From positions 1-7,371 of the forward strand of contig JAGXHB010000259.1 in the NCBI GenBank assembly GCA_024636425.1: DNA of 7,371 nt, written 5' to 3'. The notes beneath the pieces were generated by a model. That model had not been told where the DNA came from. It worked only from the letters and a program-made list of their open reading frames with translations, and searched no databases. The stretch comes from Roseobacter sp. (GTDB lineage Bacteria; Pseudomonadota; Alphaproteobacteria; Rhodobacterales; Rhodobacteraceae). Shown here piece by piece: positions 1-6,233 of this stretch. The stretch's first letter is position 1. Every line of letters starts with the position of its first letter. The translations under genes and the position numbers were made by a program.

Positions 1-1290
1 CCCGGCCTTGAACGCTGCCTGATCGAGGAACCGGCGGATCACCGTGGGCGTCTGATCCTTGCTGTCGAAATCGCGAAAGATCGGGGCCGCAGGGACGCCT
101 TCTTTTAAGGCAAGTTTGGGCATGGTGTTCAGCCCCTTGTCCTGCGTCACAAGGCCATAGCCGCCCTGTCTCAGGATGGCTGTGACCTGATCCGCGACAG
201 TCCTGTCAGGTTGCAGGCCTGCCCCCGGCCCTTCCAGCACGCCGACCACTTCGGGCATCCGGTCAAAGGCGACGCCAAGCGTGGTTTCGGCATCCGTGGC
301 CTGTGCGCCCTCGGGCAGGTCCACCATGGCCAGCACTTCGAAGCCTTCGTCGCGGTAGATCCCCATACGCTCCGAAGCGTCGGGCAAGGACATGTCAACG
401 GCAACACTGACCGGATAGGGGAAGCTGCGCAGGGCGGCGATGCCCACCTCTCCGCCTTCAAGGTCGCTGCCCTGATCAATCAGAAGGACACTCATCAGCG
501 GTTTGTCATCGGGATTCGCAAAAGGCTGGCCAAAACGTTTGATCGCGGATTGCGGCTCGGTCGCTTCAGCCGCGTTGTCGGGCTGTGCTGGCGACAGCGC
601 GGTCGGCAGGCGGTTCACGGTTACGCCGGTGTCACGCTCGGACGTGATGGCGGCGGGTGCCCCGATGGTGGGGCGGCCCTCCGCCACCGTTTCGGGCTGT
701 TCTACGTCCTCGGGCGCGTCTTCAACCTGCGGGGACTCTGGCACCACTGGGGCAGCATCGGCCAGCGGAGTTTCGGCCAGCGGAGCGTCGGTGCCAGCAT
801 CCTGTTCAGGGGCTGCATCGACGACCGGATCAGCGGTCGCATCGCTTTCTACAGGATCGCGCAACACGGCACTGGCATCAGGGGCTGCAGGCTCCATCGG
901 GGCAAGCGCCATCGGGTTGGGAAAGATCGGGACTTCTGCCGTCAGATCCGGCGCTGCGTTTTCAGTCACGTCGGCGGGCAGCGCAAGGTCCAGCGGTTGC
1001 GAGAGCTCAGGCGCTGGAAACGGCGCGTCGTCATCAGCGGCATCGGGGGAGAGTTCGGCTTCGGGGGCGGTCATGGGCATCGCGGGCGCTGTATCGGGCG
1101 TCGGTCGCGTATCTTCGGCCTTGGGCTGCGGCGGCGTTGCGACCTGCTGCTGGTCGGTCTCCAGCGGTTCGGGTGCCGTATCAGCCATCTGCGGCGGTGG
1201 CCCCATCGGCACCACAAAGGACGCGACGGCAGCAACCGCCACACTGAACACCCCGCCGATGACGATGCCGCCTAGAAAACCGCGTGCCAT
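1..1290 (-). CDS. YibQ-like divergent polysaccharide deacetylase family protein (partial, C-terminus off the left edge)
   Basis: Reading from the ATG at 1290 leftward gives 430 codons with no stop, so the 3' end is missing. An AGGAG lies about 10 nt before the start. Residues about 5-27 form one hydrophobic segment after a short MARG start, probably a membrane anchor or signal sequence that places the rest in the periplasm. Residues about 30-215 are a low-complexity spacer rich in Ala, Pro, Asp and Glu. From about residue 262 the sequence resembles the YibQ/DUF610 family (Polysacc_deac_2, NodB-like fold): LLIDQG at 270-274, VDLPEG near 323-328, EGPGAGL near 353-359, then a segment ending RDFDSKDQTPTVIRRFLDQA. 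Known members are predicted carbohydrate deacetylases with no settled substrate. Here the usual IDD reads IDQ, and I do not see the usual HLP and NNHMGS ligand motifs, so catalysis is doubtful. It diverges from trpG. Family assignment is fairly sure; the function is not known. Confidence 0.85.
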   Translation of the reverse strand, partial: MARGFLGGIVIGGVFSVAVAAVASFVVPMGPPPQMADTAPEPLETDQQQVATPPQPKAEDTRPTPDTAPAMPMTAPEAELSPDAADDDAPFPAPELSQPLDLALPADVTENAAPDLTAEVPIFPNPMALAPMEPAAPDASAVLRDPVESDATADPVVDAAPEQDAGTDAPLAETPLADAAPVVPESPQVEDAPEDVEQPETVAEGRPTIGAPAAITSERDTGVTVNRLPTALSPAQPDNAAEATEPQSAIKRFGQPFANPDDKPLMSVLLIDQGSDLEGGEVGIAALRSFPYPVSVAVDMSLPDASERMGIYRDEGFEVLAMVDLPEGAQATDAETTLGVAFDRMPEVVGVLEGPGAGLQPDRTVADQVTAILRQGGYGLVTQDKGLNTMPKLALKEGVPAAPIFRDFDSKDQTPTVIRRFLDQAAFKAG

Positions 1291-1456
1291 TGCTGAACTA
1301 CTCCTGTTTGCTATGTTCGTGCACCGGTGGATCTGCAGGACCACCTGCCCTTGACGATGGGTCTTAAGCCTGAACATGTATTGGCTGTCTTTATATCGTG
1401 GTTTACTGCGGTTTCTCTAGTCCTTAAACCCTGTCTCAACACAAAGAATTCCCCCT
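1291..1456. promoter_or_regulatory. Divergent intergenic region between the yibQ-like gene and trpG
   Basis: These 166 bp separate two divergent starts, so they should carry promoters for both directions. On the plus strand the best -35-like hexamer is TTGACG at 1351-1356; 17 bp further on the sequence is ACATGT (1374-1379), a weak -10. On the minus strand TATAAA (1395 to 1390) is -10-like but has no good -35 at the right distance. The trpG start has only a weak ribosome-binding sequence, AAAGAA at 1443-1448, 8 nt before the ATG. The region holds a palindrome, listed separately. No terminator or convincing leader peptide is seen. That the region is regulatory is inferred from gene orientation; the exact hexamers are guesses. 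Confidence 0.45.
1326..1345. repeat. 20-bp imperfect palindrome in the divergent promoter region
   Basis: The sequence reads GGTGG-AT-CTGCAG-GA-CCACC. Sixteen of its 20 positions are symmetric: the outer five on each side and the central CTGCAG. It ends 5 bp before the TTGACG at 1351 and starts 36 bp upstream of the yibQ-like start codon, a position suited to an operator for a dimeric regulator. An overlapping CACCGGTG (1322-1329) is also symmetric. I do not recognise a known regulator consensus in it. The symmetry is seen directly; the operator role is inference. Confidence 0.35.
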
Positions 1457-2038
1457 ATGCTGCTGCTGATAGATAATTACGACAGTTTCACCTATAACCT
1501 CGTGCATTATCTGGGCGATCTGGGGGCCGAGGTTGAAATCCGCCGCAATGACGCGATTGACGTGCAGGCAGCGATGGCCATGAACCCCGCCGGCATCATT
1601 CTGTCGCCCGGTCCGTGCGATCCCGATCAGGCAGGGATCTGTCTGGCGCTGACGGCGGCGGCTGCTGAAACCCGCACACCGCTTTTGGGGGTCTGTCTGG
1701 GGCATCAGACGCTGGGTCAGGCCTTTGGCGGCAAGGTCGTGCGGGCGCAGGACATCGTGCATGGCAAGATGGGCCAGATGCACCACCGCGGCCAAGGTGT
1801 GTTTGCCGGCCTGCCGTCGCCCTTTGCCGCGACGCGCTATCATTCGCTGGTTGTGGACCGCGCCACCCTGCCCGACTGTCTTGAGATCACCGCAGAGCTG
1901 GAGGACGGCACGATCATGGGCCTGCAACACCGCGATCTGCCCCTGCACGGCGTGCAATTCCATCCTGAATCGATCCGGTCCGAGCACGGGCATCTGATGC
2001 TGCAAAACTTTCTCGACAACGTAAAGGTGCCCGCATGA
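1457..2038 (+). CDS. trpG: Anthranilate synthase component II (glutamine amidotransferase)
   Basis: This 193-residue class I glutamine amidotransferase releases ammonia from glutamine for component I (TrpE), which turns chorismate into anthranilate, the first step of tryptophan synthesis. The start matches the family's conserved opening, LLLIDNYDSFTYNL. The SPGPC loop is at 50-54. The catalytic triad is complete: nucleophile Cys80 in GVCLGHQ, His169 and Glu171 in FHPES. RYHSL is at 127-131. Length is normal for a stand-alone TrpG. No trpE is in the window, so the partner must be encoded elsewhere. In bacteria without a separate PabA such a protein can also serve folate synthesis; the sequence cannot tell. 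It is the first gene of the cluster and overlaps trpD by 4 bp (ATGA), which suggests coupled translation. Its own ribosome-binding site is weak. Confidence 0.96.
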   Translation: MLLLIDNYDSFTYNLVHYLGDLGAEVEIRRNDAIDVQAAMAMNPAGIILSPGPCDPDQAGICLALTAAAAETRTPLLGVCLGHQTLGQAFGGKVVRAQDIVHGKMGQMHHRGQGVFAGLPSPFAATRYHSLVVDRATLPDCLEITAELEDGTIMGLQHRDLPLHGVQFHPESIRSEHGHLMLQNFLDNVKVPA

Positions 2039-3054
2039 GCGAACTGCTAAAACCGCTGATTGACGCGGCTGCAAATGGCCCCCTGACGCGCACCCAGGCC
2101 GAAGAAGCGTTTGGCATCCTTTTTGATGGCGAAGCGACCCCCAGCCAGATTGGCGGCTTTCTGATGGCCCTGCGCACGCGCGGTGAAACGGTGGACGAAT
2201 ACACCGCCGCCGCCCATGTGATGCGTGCCAAGTGCCATGCCGTGAACGCGCCCGAAGGGGCGATGGACATCGTCGGCACAGGCGGCGACGGTAAGGGAAC
2301 GCTCAATATCTCGACCGCGACGGCCTTTGTCGTGGCGGGGGCGGGCGTGGTCGTGGCCAAGCACGGCAACCGCAACCTGTCGTCGAAATCCGGTGCGGCG
2401 GATGCGCTCACGCAGATGGGTCTCAAAGTGATGGTCGGGCCGAAAGTGGTTGAGGCGGCGCTGCGCGAGGCCGGCATCGGTTTCATGATGGCTCCGATGC
2501 ACCACCCCGCGATTGCCCATGTGATGCCGACCCGCTCGGAACTTGGCACGCGCACGATCTTCAACATCCTTGGCCCGCTGACCAATCCGGCGGGTGTCAA
2601 ACGTCAGTTGACGGGTGCCTATCGCCGCGATCTGATCCGGCCCATGGCCGAAACGCTGGGGGCCTTGGGATCTGAAAAAGCATGGCTGGTACACGGCTCT
2701 GACGGCACGGACGAGTTGACCATCACCGGTGTGAGCTGGGTCGCGGCCCTGAACCCCGATGGCAGCGTGACCGAATTCGAGGTGACCCCCGCCGATGCCG
2801 GTTTGCCCGAACACCCCTTCGAGGCGATTGTGGGCGGCACACCGGATGAGAACGCCATTCAATTCAACGCGTTGCTGGATGGCAAACCGTCAGCCTACCG
2901 TGACGCTGTCTTGCTGAACGCGGCCGCAGCGCTGGTGGTGGCAGACGCCGCGCCCGATCTTAAAACCGGCGTCGAGATGGCGCGCACCAGCATTGACAGC
3001 GGGGCGGCGCGGGACAAGATCACCCAAGTGGCGCGCATCACGCAAGCGGGCTGA
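2035..3054 (+). CDS. trpD: Anthranilate phosphoribosyltransferase
   Basis: TrpD joins anthranilate to phosphoribosyl pyrophosphate (PRPP), giving phosphoribosyl-anthranilate, the second step of tryptophan synthesis, in the cytoplasm. The 339-residue length is typical. An N-terminal helical region (about 1-70) is followed by the nucleoside phosphoribosyltransferase-type catalytic domain. Visible motifs are GTGGDG at 81-86 (PRPP binding), NIST at 91-94, KHGNR at 109-113, SSKSGAAD at 116-123, MHHPA at 155-159, NILGPLTNP at 177-185, and DGTDE at 223-227, which carries the acidic metal-binding pair. The start overlaps the trpG stop by 4 bp, with AAAGG 7 nt upstream. The stop codon overlaps the start of ung by one base (TGATG). 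No key residue appears missing. Confidence 0.97.
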   Translation: MSELLKPLIDAAANGPLTRTQAEEAFGILFDGEATPSQIGGFLMALRTRGETVDEYTAAAHVMRAKCHAVNAPEGAMDIVGTGGDGKGTLNISTATAFVVAGAGVVVAKHGNRNLSSKSGAADALTQMGLKVMVGPKVVEAALREAGIGFMMAPMHHPAIAHVMPTRSELGTRTIFNILGPLTNPAGVKRQLTGAYRRDLIRPMAETLGALGSEKAWLVHGSDGTDELTITGVSWVAALNPDGSVTEFEVTPADAGLPEHPFEAIVGGTPDENAIQFNALLDGKPSAYRDAVLLNAAAALVVADAAPDLKTGVEMARTSIDSGAARDKITQVARITQAG

Positions 3055-3716
3055 TGTTCGATCTGTCCCGCCTTGGCGCTTGGCGCGACCTCCCGTTTTT
3101 TTCGGACACCCTTCCGGGGATCGAAACCGCGCTGGCGAATGACCCGCGGCAGATTTTGCCCCCCGCACCGCAGGTCTTTGCCGCACTGGAAGCGACTGCG
3201 CCGCAGGATGTGAAAGTCGTTATTCTGGGCCAAGATCCCTATCCGACACCGGGCCATGCGCATGGGCTGGCGTTTTCGGCGAGCAAGGACACCACGCCCC
3301 TGCCCCGATCACTTTTCAACATATTCAAAGAGTTGCGGGCCGATCTTGATGCTTCTCCCACCTCTGCCGATTTGAGGTTCTGGGCGGAACAGGGTGTCTT
3401 GCTGCTCAACACGACGCTGACCGTGCCTGCGGGTGTGGCGGGCGGTCATGCAAAACTTGGCTGGCAGACACTGACGACGCAGGTGCTTGCGCATCTGTCA
3501 GATCGCCCGCGGGCCTATCTCTTGTGGGGGGCGCATGCGCAGAAGGTCGCACGCGATGTTGACCCCGAAACCAACCTCAAGATCGAGACGGCCCATCCCT
3601 CGCCGCTGTCTGCGCGGCGCGGGTTTTTCGGATCGCGCCCGTTTTCACGCTGCAATGACTGGTTGCAGGACAATGGCCAAACCGCCATAAACTGGGCAAC
3701 AGCGGAGACATCATGA
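3054..3716 (+). CDS. ung: Uracil-DNA glycosylase, family 1 (Ung type)
   Basis: The enzyme cuts uracil bases out of DNA, starting base-excision repair of deaminated cytosine and misincorporated dUMP. The 220-residue length fits Ung. Motifs in order: GQDPYP at 59-64 with catalytic Asp61, AHGLAFS at 69-75 (Phe74 stacks on uracil), LLLNTTLTV at 116-124 (Asn119 reads uracil), HPSPLSARRGFFGSRPFS at 181-198 with catalytic His181 and the DNA-intercalating loop, then a C-terminal NDWL and INW. In E. coli and human Ung the first motif reads GQDPYH; here that His is Pro. The second motif begins HPSPLS as usual. The ATG shares one base with the trpD stop (TGATG), and the stop overlaps trpC by 4 bp, so the gene is embedded in the trp operon. 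It has no visible promoter or LexA box of its own. Confidence 0.95.
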   Translation: MFDLSRLGAWRDLPFFSDTLPGIETALANDPRQILPPAPQVFAALEATAPQDVKVVILGQDPYPTPGHAHGLAFSASKDTTPLPRSLFNIFKELRADLDASPTSADLRFWAEQGVLLLNTTLTVPAGVAGGHAKLGWQTLTTQVLAHLSDRPRAYLLWGAHAQKVARDVDPETNLKIETAHPSPLSARRGFFGSRPFSRCNDWLQDNGQTAINWATAETS

Positions 3717-4525
3717 CCGAAACCATCCTCGACAAGATCAAAGCCTACAAGCTCGAAGAAATTGCTGCCGACAAGGACGCAAAGCCGCTGGAAGCGGTCG
3801 AAGCCGACGCCAAGGCCGCCCCGCCGGTGCGCCCCTTCGCCGACGCGCTGTTCGATGCATCCCGCGAAGGCTACGGCCTGATCGCCGAGGTCAAGAAAGC
3901 GAGCCCCTCCAAAGGCCTGATCCGCGAAGATTTTGACCCCGCAGCCCTTGCTGCCGCCTATGCCGCAGGCGGTGCGACCTGCTTGTCGGTGCTGACCGAT
4001 ACGCCCAGCTTTCAAGGGGCCAAGGACTATCTGGTCGCGGCCCGTGAGGCCTGTAGCCTGCCGGTGCTGCGCAAGGATTTCATGTATGATCCCTATCAGG
4101 TGGCTGAGGCACGCGCGCTTGGTGCGGATTGCATCCTGATCATCATGGCATCGGTCAGCGATGCGCAGGCGCTGGAACTCGAAAACGCGGCGCAGGAATG
4201 GGGCATGGATGCCTTGATCGAAGTGCATGACGCCGCCGAACTGGAACGCACCAACCTGTTGAAAAGCCGGATGATCGGGATCAACAACCGCAATCTCAAG
4301 ACCTTCGAGACGTCGCTGGATACCACCAAAACACTCTCCAAGCATGTCGATGTCAGCAAGATGGTCGTGTGCGAATCCGGTCTGAACACGCCCGAAGATC
4401 TGGCGCAGATGGCGCATTACGGCGCGCGCGTCTTCCTGATCGGCGAAAGCCTGATGCGTCAGGATGATGTCGAAGTCGCCACCCGTAACCTGCTGGCCAG
4501 TCCGCTGCGCCCCGGAGGGATGTAG
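3713..4525 (+). CDS. trpC: Indole-3-glycerol-phosphate synthase
   Basis: TrpC closes the ring of carboxyphenylamino-deoxyribulose phosphate to give indole-3-glycerol phosphate, with loss of CO2 and water, the fourth step of tryptophan synthesis. It is a 270-residue single-domain TIM barrel, not fused to TrpF. Likely active-site residues, by homology with the well-studied archaeal enzyme, are Glu59 and Lys61 in LIAEVKKASPSKG, Lys121 in LRKDFMYD, Glu170 in IEVHD, Asn191 in GINNRNL, and Glu221-Ser222 in CESG. LIGESLM at 242-248 is the C-terminal phosphate-binding segment. The start overlaps the ung stop by 4 bp, with GGAG 5 nt upstream. The stop directly abuts the moaC start. trpF is not adjacent and must lie outside this window. 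Confidence 0.97.
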   Translation: MTETILDKIKAYKLEEIAADKDAKPLEAVEADAKAAPPVRPFADALFDASREGYGLIAEVKKASPSKGLIREDFDPAALAAAYAAGGATCLSVLTDTPSFQGAKDYLVAAREACSLPVLRKDFMYDPYQVAEARALGADCILIIMASVSDAQALELENAAQEWGMDALIEVHDAAELERTNLLKSRMIGINNRNLKTFETSLDTTKTLSKHVDVSKMVVCESGLNTPEDLAQMAHYGARVFLIGESLMRQDDVEVATRNLLASPLRPGGM

Positions 4526-4999
4526 ATGGCGCTGACGCATTTTGACGGCAAGGGTGACGCGCATATGGTCGATGTGTCGGACAAAGCCGTGACAGCGCGC
4601 GTGGCCGTCGCCGAAAACTACATCAAGATGCGGCGCGAAACCTTTGATATCATTTCAGAAGGTCGCGCCAAGAAGGGTGATGTTCTGGGCGTTGCGCGGC
4701 TGGCGGGTATCATGGCGGCCAAGCAGACCTCGACGCTGATCCCGCTGTGCCATCCGCTGCCCATCACCAAGGTGTCGGTCGAACTGACGCCCGACGCCGA
4801 CCTGCCCGGCATCCGGATCGAGGCGACAGTCAAGACGACAGGACAGACCGGCGTGGAGATGGAGGCGCTGACAGCGGCATCCGTTGCAGCGCTGACGGTC
4901 TACGATATGGCCAAGGCCGTGGACAAGGGCATGGAAATCGGCGGCCTGCGTGTGGTCCTGAAAGACGGCGGCAAGTCGGGCCGGTACGAAGCGTCATGA
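4526..4999 (+). CDS. moaC: Cyclic pyranopterin monophosphate synthase (MoaC)
   Basis: MoaC converts the product of the radical enzyme MoaA into cyclic pyranopterin monophosphate, the first stable intermediate of molybdenum cofactor synthesis. The 157-residue length is normal. Motifs are LTHFD near the N-terminus, MVDVSDKAVTARVA at 14-27, KGDVLGVARLAGIMAAKQT around 50-68, LCHPLP at 74-79, TGVEMEALTA at 108-117 and YDMAKAVDKGM at 126-136. By alignment with E. coli MoaC (one residue offset), Lys50, His76, Glu111, Glu113, Asp127 and Lys130 are the conserved active-site positions, and all are present. The ATG follows the trpC TAG with no gap. A strong GGAGG at 4514-4518, inside the end of trpC, sits 7 nt upstream. 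moaA and moaDE are not in the window. Confidence 0.97.
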   Translation: MALTHFDGKGDAHMVDVSDKAVTARVAVAENYIKMRRETFDIISEGRAKKGDVLGVARLAGIMAAKQTSTLIPLCHPLPITKVSVELTPDADLPGIRIEATVKTTGQTGVEMEALTAASVAALTVYDMAKAVDKGMEIGGLRVVLKDGGKSGRYEAS

Positions 5000-6168
5000 T
5001 TTCGGTCGAAGACGCGCTTGGGCAGCTTTTCGATCTGGTCGCCCCGATGGGTGTCGAACATGTTCCTCTGCGCCGCGCCGCCGGTCGCGTGCTGGCCCTT
5101 GATGTAACGGCGACCCGCACGCAGCCCCCTTTCGCCGCATCCTCCATGGATGGCTACGCGCTGCGCCGGACCGAGGTGGAGCCCGATGCCATGTTCAAGG
5201 TCATCGGGGAGGCCGCTGCCGGGCACCGTTTCGAGGGGATCGTCAAGGCGGGTCAGGCCGTGCGCATCTTTACCGGCGCGCCGGTGCCCGAAGGCGCTGA
5301 TTTCGTCGTCATTCAGGAAGATACAACACGGCGCGGCGATCTGTTGATGCTGGGCCATGACATCGCGGACAAGACAAACATCCGCCCCGCCGGTGGTGAT
5401 TTCAAGGCAGGTGATGTGATGGCCGCGCCGCGTGTGCTGCGGCCCGCCGATATCGCCCTGTTGGCGTCGATGAATGTGGCGACCGTGCCGGTTCACATCA
5501 AGCCCCAGGTCGCGATCATCGCGACCGGTGATGAACTGGTACAGCCCGGCGAAACACCCGGCCCCGACCAGATCGTCGCCTCCAACACCTATGGGCTGGC
5601 GGCGCAGCTTGAACAGGTGGGCGCGATCTGCCGGCTGATCCCCATTGCCCGCGATACCGTGCCCTCTCTCACGCAAGCGTTCCGGATGGCGCAAGGGGCC
5701 GACCTGATCATCTCGATCGGCGGCGCGTCGGTCGGGGATCACGATCTGGTCGCCTCCGTCGCCGCGGAAATGGGGATGGATCAGTCATTCTACAAAGTCG
5801 CCATGCGCCCCGGCAAACCCCTGATGGCAGGGCGGCTGCGCGATATTCCGATGATCGGGCTGCCGGGAAATCCAGTGTCTGCGATGGTCTGCGGGATCGT
5901 GTTCGTGGCCCCCGTACTGCGCAAGATGCTCGGACTGCCCGCCGAACCCGCACCGCGCAGCGCACGGCCGCTGGCCTGCGATCTGCCCGCCGGCGGGCCG
6001 CGTGCGCACTATATGCGGGCGATGCTTGTGGACGGCGCAGTGCAGCCCGAAAGCAATCAGGACAGCTCGTTGCTGGGGGTTCTGGCACAGGCGGACGTGC
6101 TGATGGTGCGCCCGCCCGACGATGAAGCCCGCAAGCAAGGCCAGATGATCGACTGCATCCCCCTGTGA
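4996..6168 (+). CDS. moeA: Molybdopterin molybdenumtransferase (MoeA)
   Basis: MoeA inserts molybdate into adenylylated molybdopterin, the last common step of molybdenum cofactor synthesis. I place the start at the ATG at 4996, overlapping the moaC stop by 4 bp. The frame is open further upstream, but that part lies inside moaC and does not resemble MoeA, whereas MISVEDALGQL is a typical N-terminus and yields 390 residues, the family's usual length. Motifs are PPFAASSMDGYA at 44-55, FTGAPVPEGAD at 92-102, NIRPAGGDF at 128-136, ATGDEL at 176-181, SNTYGL at 196-201, GGASVGDHD at 242-250, RPGKPL at 271-276 and GLPGNPVSA at 288-296. The C-terminal domain (about 320-390) is shorter in known motifs but collinear. 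It is the last gene of the six-gene cluster. No terminator is seen before the lexA promoter. Confidence 0.96.
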   Translation: MISVEDALGQLFDLVAPMGVEHVPLRRAAGRVLALDVTATRTQPPFAASSMDGYALRRTEVEPDAMFKVIGEAAAGHRFEGIVKAGQAVRIFTGAPVPEGADFVVIQEDTTRRGDLLMLGHDIADKTNIRPAGGDFKAGDVMAAPRVLRPADIALLASMNVATVPVHIKPQVAIIATGDELVQPGETPGPDQIVASNTYGLAAQLEQVGAICRLIPIARDTVPSLTQAFRMAQGADLIISIGGASVGDHDLVASVAAEMGMDQSFYKVAMRPGKPLMAGRLRDIPMIGLPGNPVSAMVCGIVFVAPVLRKMLGLPAEPAPRSARPLACDLPAGGPRAHYMRAMLVDGAVQPESNQDSSLLGVLAQADVLMVRPPDDEARKQGQMIDCIPL

Positions 6169-6171
6169 CGG

Positions 6172-6200
6172 TTGACACAAAACAAGAACATCCATAGAAC
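6172..6200 (+). promoter_or_regulatory. lexA promoter (-35 TTGACA, -10 TAGAAC)
   Basis: TTGACA at 6172-6177 is a perfect -35 consensus, 17 bp before TAGAAC at 6195-6200, which matches TATAAT at four of six positions. Transcription would start near 6207, leaving a leader of roughly 27 nt before the lexA ATG. The -35 begins 3 bp after the moeA stop codon. The -10 and the spacer are overlapped by the LexA box. The hexamers and spacing are seen directly; activity is inferred. Confidence 0.75.
6186..6200. promoter_or_regulatory. LexA (SOS) box, GAAC-N7-GAAC
   Basis: GAAC at 6186-6189 and GAAC at 6197-6200 are separated by exactly 7 bp; on the other strand this reads GTTC-N7-GTTC, the direct-repeat operator described for LexA of Rhodobacter and other alphaproteobacteria. 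One repeat lies in the promoter spacer and the other within the -10 element, so bound LexA would block RNA polymerase. It precedes lexA itself, as expected for autoregulation. A single match to eight fixed bases could occur by chance, but the location makes that unlikely. Confidence 0.85.
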
Positions 6201-6233
6201 AAATACAAACCAACAAAACAGGGACTGTTTCGG

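Noticed and set aside
758..785. 13-bp direct repeat (TCGGCCAGCGGAG at 758-770 and 773-785)
   Set aside because: It falls in the low-complexity Ala/Pro/Asp spacer of the yibQ-like gene and reflects repeated PLAE/PLAD codons, not a separate element.
211..1275. Long plus-strand open frame of 354 codons, plus two others overlapping it (503-1354 and 657-1247)
   Set aside because: They are antisense to the yibQ-like gene, have Arg/His/Gly- or Ser/Ala/Gly-rich composition without recognisable domains, and arise from GC-rich codon bias.
1313..1420. Two tiny open frames before trpG (1313-1354 and 1376-1420), each with one Trp codon, as a possible trp attenuator
   Set aside because: Each has a single Trp codon, neither has a ribosome-binding site, and I see no alternative hairpins or T-run before trpG.
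3515..4564. 349-codon minus-strand open frame across ung and trpC
   Set aside because: It is antisense to two clearly recognised enzymes and shows no family resemblance.
4747..4995. N-terminal extension of moeA by 83 codons
   Set aside because: It lies in another frame of moaC, is Arg/Gly/Asp-rich and unlike MoeA; the ATG at 4996 gives a standard-length protein.
5272..5285. Perfect 14-bp palindrome ACCGGCGCGCCGGT inside moeA
   Set aside because: It encodes the conserved TGAPV motif and such GC palindromes recur by codon bias.
5985..5998. Perfect palindrome GCCCGCCGGCGGGC inside moeA, with the same arms as the hairpin after lexA
   Set aside because: It encodes Pro-Ala-Gly-Gly with common codons, has no loop and is mid-gene; the shared arms are likely coincidence.
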